From assembly GCA_036804505.1 (NCBI GenBank), contig DAIRSI010000006.1:1-64000 (forward strand): DNA of 64,000 nt. The letters are read 5' to 3'. The position numbers and the translations under genes are program-made. The notes beneath the pieces were generated by a model, which was given only the letters and a program-made list of their open reading frames with translations, was not told the DNA's origin and did not search any database. Below, in pieces: positions 60,419 to 64,000 of the stretch; position 1 is the stretch's first letter, and every line of letters starts with the position of its first letter. This DNA is from Phocaeicola_A sp036804505. GTDB lineage: Bacteria > Bacteroidota > Bacteroidia > Bacteroidales > Bacteroidaceae.

Positions 60419-63400
60419 ATGAAAAACAAAAAATCAAAAAAAAGTATTTATGTTAAGTTTCTTTTCCTACTTTTATTATTGGGAACTGCAACTTTGTCAA
60501 ATGCGCAAATCAAAATTCAAGGACAAGTGTTTGACACATCCGGTGAGTCAATAATCGGCGCAAATGTAGTTGTCCAAGGTACTACAAACGGAACAATTAC
60601 TGATTTTAATGGTAAGTTTCAACTCTCTAATGTTCCTGATAAAGGAATCTTGATATTCTCTTATGTCGGATATAAAAACCAGCAAGTTCATGTAAATGGA
60701 AAATCAATTTTTAAAATTGTTTTGGAAGAAGACTCCAAAACATTGGAAGACGTCGTTGTTGTCGGATATGGAACACAAAAGAAAACAGATTTAACAGGTT
60801 CTGTTATGCAGGTGAAATCTAGGGATATTACCGCTGTTACAGCTAATAACCCTATTCAATCTCTGCAAGGAAGGGTAACAGGTGTGTCTGTAGTAACAGA
60901 TAGTCGTCCGGGGGAGTCCCCTACCATACGTATTCGAGGTAATGGTTCAATAAGTGCAGGTAACGATCCTTTGTATGTAGTAGACGGTTTCCCATTAATG
61001 AATGGCTCGTTAAATGAACTTAATGCTAATGATATAGCTTCTATTGAAGTTTTGAAAGATGCTTCTTCAACTGCAATTTACGGTTCACGTGGTTCAAACG
61101 GTGTAATCATGATTACGACTAAATCAGGTACTAAAGATTCCAAAACTCTTTCATTCAATGCGAATTATGGATTCCAGACTCCTGGGCGCCTTGTTAAAAC
61201 AATGACACATAACCAATTCATCGATTATATCAATTCTGCATATATGAATTCAAAGGGAACAACGATATACAATGATGAGAATCCGGCTCCCAGTACTCAT
61301 ACAGATTGGCAGAAAGAGACACTTTACGGTTGCAGGCCTGTTCAGGACTATAGTTTATCATTGGATGGAACTTCAGGTGATACTCAATACATGATGTCGG
61401 GAGGATTGTATCTTCAAGATGGTTTATTGCCTAACTCAGAGTATAATAAATACACTTTCAGAACCAATTTGCAGCATAAATTCAACAATCTCATTAAATT
61501 GGGTACACATATGCAGTATACTTATTCCGATGCAAATATGGCTGAACTTAGCAATTATCAGGGTGCTTTAGATGATATTTGGCGTGATGGTTGGCCAACA
61601 TTGTCAGTCTATCGTGAAGATGGTACTTTTGCTGTCCCACATGATAATTCGTCTATTTCCAGTTATTTTGGTGATGCTGCATATTGGAATCCTGTAGCTA
61701 ACTATAGGGAAGTTACAACAAAATCTAGCGTAAGTCGTCTCTTTGGAGATGTTTACGCAGAATTGCAGTTGGCTAAGGGATTGACATTAAAATCTAATTT
61801 TGGCCTGGATATATCTAATGAACGAGATTATAACTACACTACGTCTAAGATTACTACATCAACAGGATCCGGGAAGGGTGGTGATGGTTATATTAAGAAA
61901 ATGAGCAGAATCAATGAAAATATTCTTACGTATACGAACACCTGGGGCCCTCATCGTTTAACTGCTACGGGTGTTTATTCATGGCAGGATTATACATATG
62001 AAAATCTGTCAGTATCAGGGAGTGGATTTGCCAACGATGAAACCGGGGCTTGGGATATGAGTCAGGCAACACGCGAGACAGTGGATTATTCAAGTAATAA
62101 GTATGAAAATTCATTGATTTCATGGACAAGCAGATTTTCATATGCATTCAAGGATCGTTATTTATTGACAGCAACGGCCAGATATGATGGTTCTTCTAGA
62201 TTTGGCGAAAACAATAAATGGGGATTTTTCCCATCAGTCGGTTTGGCATGGCGTGCAAGTGAAGAACCTTTTTTGGCAGGAAATAAGATTATTACGAATT
62301 TAAAATTCCGTGGAAGCTTTGGTGTTACAGGTAATCAAGAAATTGGTAATTATAAATCATTGGCACAGTTGAAATCGGATAATTATATTTACAACGATAC
62401 TGAAATGCAAGGTTACTACGAAACCATAGGAAATCCAGACTTGAAGTGGGAGCGTGCTAATCAGTTTGATTTTGGAGTTGACCTATCCTTGTGGAATCGC
62501 ATAAATATAACAGCTGATTATTATCATCGTAAGACTTCCGATTTGTTATATGAAGTCCCTATTCCTTCTACCTCGGGTTTTTCTTCAATTTTAAGTAATG
62601 TCGGTTCTGTTTTAAATCAAGGTCTTGAGATTTCTATTAATACCAATATAATTGACACGAAAGACTTTAAAATTGATGCAACAATTAACTTAAGTCGCAA
62701 TAGAAACAAGATTAAAGAGTTATACAATGGAGTTAAATCCATTACCCTAAGTTCTGGTCTTAGTTTAAGCCGTTACTTGAAGGTAGGAGAGTCAATCAAT
62801 TCTCGTTATGCACTTCTTTCTGACGGTATTATCAAAACTGAAGAACAATTAGAAACTTACAAAAAAATAGAAGGGACTGCAAAATTAGGAGATGAAATGT
62901 ATAAGGATTTGGATGGAGACAGTCAAATAACTGTAAAAGATCAGATTAATATTGGAACAACAGATCCCAAATTAATTTATGGGATAGGACTTAATCTTCA
63001 GTATAAGAAATTAAGTTTGAATATTTTAGGCAATGGAGCAGATGATTTCGTGGGAGGCTCATCCTATTTGCAAATAGCAGAGAATCAATTAAATGCAAGT
63101 ACTATAGGTGTCCCTTCGAGATACGCTTATGAACATATGTGGAGTGCGTCTAATCCAAATGGAACTTATCCTTCAGCTGGAGCAAGTAATACACACGAGA
63201 GCGACAGAATAAATTCCGGTTGGTATTATTTTATTTTGAAAAGTATTGCCTTGAATTATGATTTTGGGAAAAGCCCCTTTAAATCTATTAAAGGAATCAA
63301 GGGATTAAGTGCTTCACTAAATTTTCAGAATTTTGTTACATTCTCCAATCAACGTGGTTATAATCCTGAAAATGGAGATACAACATATCCTTGGATTAAG

Positions 63401-63433
63401 ACTGTAAGCGTTAGTATAAGTGCTAAATTTTAA
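60419..63433 (+). CDS. SusC/RagA-type TonB-dependent transporter
   Basis: The outer-membrane importer of the locus. I use the Met at 60419, which gives a normal signal peptide (MKNKKSKKS..., cleaved after LSNA); an upstream GTG frame overlaps the GH2 stop. Then comes a carboxypeptidase-regulatory-like domain (KIQGQVFDTSGESIIGANVV), the TonB box region LEDVVVVGYGTQKK, the plug with RIRGNGSISAGNDPLYVVDG, and the 22-strand barrel ending in an aromatic F (VSISAKF). About 1004 residues, complete. Confidence 0.96.
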   Translation: MKNKKSKKSIYVKFLFLLLLLGTATLSNAQIKIQGQVFDTSGESIIGANVVVQGTTNGTITDFNGKFQLSNVPDKGILIFSYVGYKNQQVHVNGKSIFKIVLEEDSKTLEDVVVVGYGTQKKTDLTGSVMQVKSRDITAVTANNPIQSLQGRVTGVSVVTDSRPGESPTIRIRGNGSISAGNDPLYVVDGFPLMNGSLNELNANDIASIEVLKDASSTAIYGSRGSNGVIMITTKSGTKDSKTLSFNANYGFQTPGRLVKTMTHNQFIDYINSAYMNSKGTTIYNDENPAPSTHTDWQKETLYGCRPVQDYSLSLDGTSGDTQYMMSGGLYLQDGLLPNSEYNKYTFRTNLQHKFNNLIKLGTHMQYTYSDANMAELSNYQGALDDIWRDGWPTLSVYREDGTFAVPHDNSSISSYFGDAAYWNPVANYREVTTKSSVSRLFGDVYAELQLAKGLTLKSNFGLDISNERDYNYTTSKITTSTGSGKGGDGYIKKMSRINENILTYTNTWGPHRLTATGVYSWQDYTYENLSVSGSGFANDETGAWDMSQATRETVDYSSNKYENSLISWTSRFSYAFKDRYLLTATARYDGSSRFGENNKWGFFPSVGLAWRASEEPFLAGNKIITNLKFRGSFGVTGNQEIGNYKSLAQLKSDNYIYNDTEMQGYYETIGNPDLKWERANQFDFGVDLSLWNRINITADYYHRKTSDLLYEVPIPSTSGFSSILSNVGSVLNQGLEISINTNIIDTKDFKIDATINLSRNRNKIKELYNGVKSITLSSGLSLSRYLKVGESINSRYALLSDGIIKTEEQLETYKKIEGTAKLGDEMYKDLDGDSQITVKDQINIGTTDPKLIYGIGLNLQYKKLSLNILGNGADDFVGGSSYLQIAENQLNASTIGVPSRYAYEHMWSASNPNGTYPSAGASNTHESDRINSGWYYFILKSIALNYDFGKSPFKSIKGIKGLSASLNFQNFVTFSNQRGYNPENGDTTYPWIKTVSVSISAKF

Positions 63434-63452
63434 AATATAAAAAATAAGAATT

Positions 63453-64000
63453 ATGAAATCAATTATATATTGCATAAGAAATACAAAAAAAATGTATGTG
63501 AAATCAAAATTATTGGCATTGTTGATTTTGCTTATTTCTTTTTCCAATTGTTCTGATTTAACAGAAACGCCATATACATTTATCAATCCTGGCAACTATT
63601 ATAATAATAAAGAAGAATTAGAAAGTGCATTAACTTCAGTCTATTCTGATTTTCGTAGTTTTGCCGCTAATTATAAAACAATAATGACTTTGGAACTCGT
63701 GACCGAACATGCTATGCCTGCACATTCATCTAAAGATGGAGTAAAAAATTTCAACTGTTGGCAAGGTGTAAATCAGTCTACTACATATAATATTCAAATA
63801 TGGGATAATGGTTATGAGTTAATTAATAGATGCAATGTCGTACTAGGTCGTGGTGACGGTGTAGATATAACCGAAAAAGAACGTAGTCAAATTTATGGTC
63901 AGGCACGTTTCTTTAGGGCATATACAATGTTTGTTCTTCTTCGTCTATATGGCGGATTGGCTATACCCGAATCATATACATCAGGACTTAGCGGACTAGA
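63453..64000 (+). CDS. SusD/RagB-type glycan-binding lipoprotein (cut by window end)
   Basis: The frame runs from ATG at 63453 to the window end without a stop. It starts with a lipoprotein signal (lipobox FSNC, Cys33), followed by SDLTETPYTF, typical of SusD N-termini, and the conserved helix GQARFFRAYTMFVLLRLYGG with LAIPES. SusD proteins sit on SusC and capture glycans. The Met at codon 14 could be the start. About 182 residues are visible out of the usual 500-650. Confidence 0.93.
   Translation, partial: MKSIIYCIRNTKKMYVKSKLLALLILLISFSNCSDLTETPYTFINPGNYYNNKEELESALTSVYSDFRSFAANYKTIMTLELVTEHAMPAHSSKDGVKNFNCWQGVNQSTTYNIQIWDNGYELINRCNVVLGRGDGVDITEKERSQIYGQARFFRAYTMFVLLRLYGGLAIPESYTSGLSGL

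Overview
The window looks like a chromosome segment of a Bacteroides-type gut bacterium (order Bacteroidales). Indicators are promoters of the TTTG-N19/20-TAnnTTTG type, weak Shine-Dalgarno signals, a SusC/SusD pair with a hybrid two-component sensor, NigD-like and DUF4840-type lipoproteins, an S46 dipeptidyl-peptidase, a three-subunit fumarate reductase and a fused SpmAB protein. I cannot name the species. No tRNA, rRNA or CRISPR array was seen.

Layout. 1-2.5 kb is an AT-rich, decayed accessory stretch: the end of an unknown gene, reading-frame debris, an lgt-like gene, a broken transposase fragment and repeat arrays. 2.7-10.1 kb is an efflux plus potassium operon: an RND pump fused to a TolC-like domain, its adaptor, then TrkH and TrkA. 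10.2-10.6 kb holds a frameshifted small secreted protein and a long array with 22-bp period. 10.7-30.5 kb is mostly housekeeping: FetAB-like ABC exporter, membrane AraC regulator with a VanX-like dipeptidase, methyltransferase, Na/Ca exchanger, GNAT protein, ParE, CoaD, CtpA-type protease, YbeY, SpmAB, a fimbrillin-like lipoprotein, RuvB, flippase, DPP7-like peptidase and an FMN-binding protein. 30.5-36.5 kb (minus strand) carries a GH3 glycosidase and the frdCAB operon.

36.6-45.3 kb is a self-contained regulated unit: an NtrC-type sensor and sigma-54 activator on the minus strand, and divergently a TolC / HlyD / FtsX-type permease / ATPase operon. Between them lie a near-consensus sigma-54 promoter and three 17-bp dyads that look like the activator sites. 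45.3-47.0 kb is a VapE-family gene plus a 22-bp-period array, bracketed by two matching 39-bp dyads. 47.2-52.4 kb holds an SSS symporter, two lipoproteins, and an ECF sigma factor with a membrane protein that joins an anti-sigma-like N-terminus to a beta-barrel. 53.1-64 kb is the start of an AT-rich polysaccharide utilisation locus: hybrid sensor, GH2 glycosidase, SusC and a SusD cut by the window end.

The most unusual structural signal is a class of intergenic arrays that share a 22-bp period and internal dyads but have unrelated sequences (2195-2282, 10369-10595, 46657-46744). The VapE cassette with paired dyads is the best candidate for an undescribed unit.
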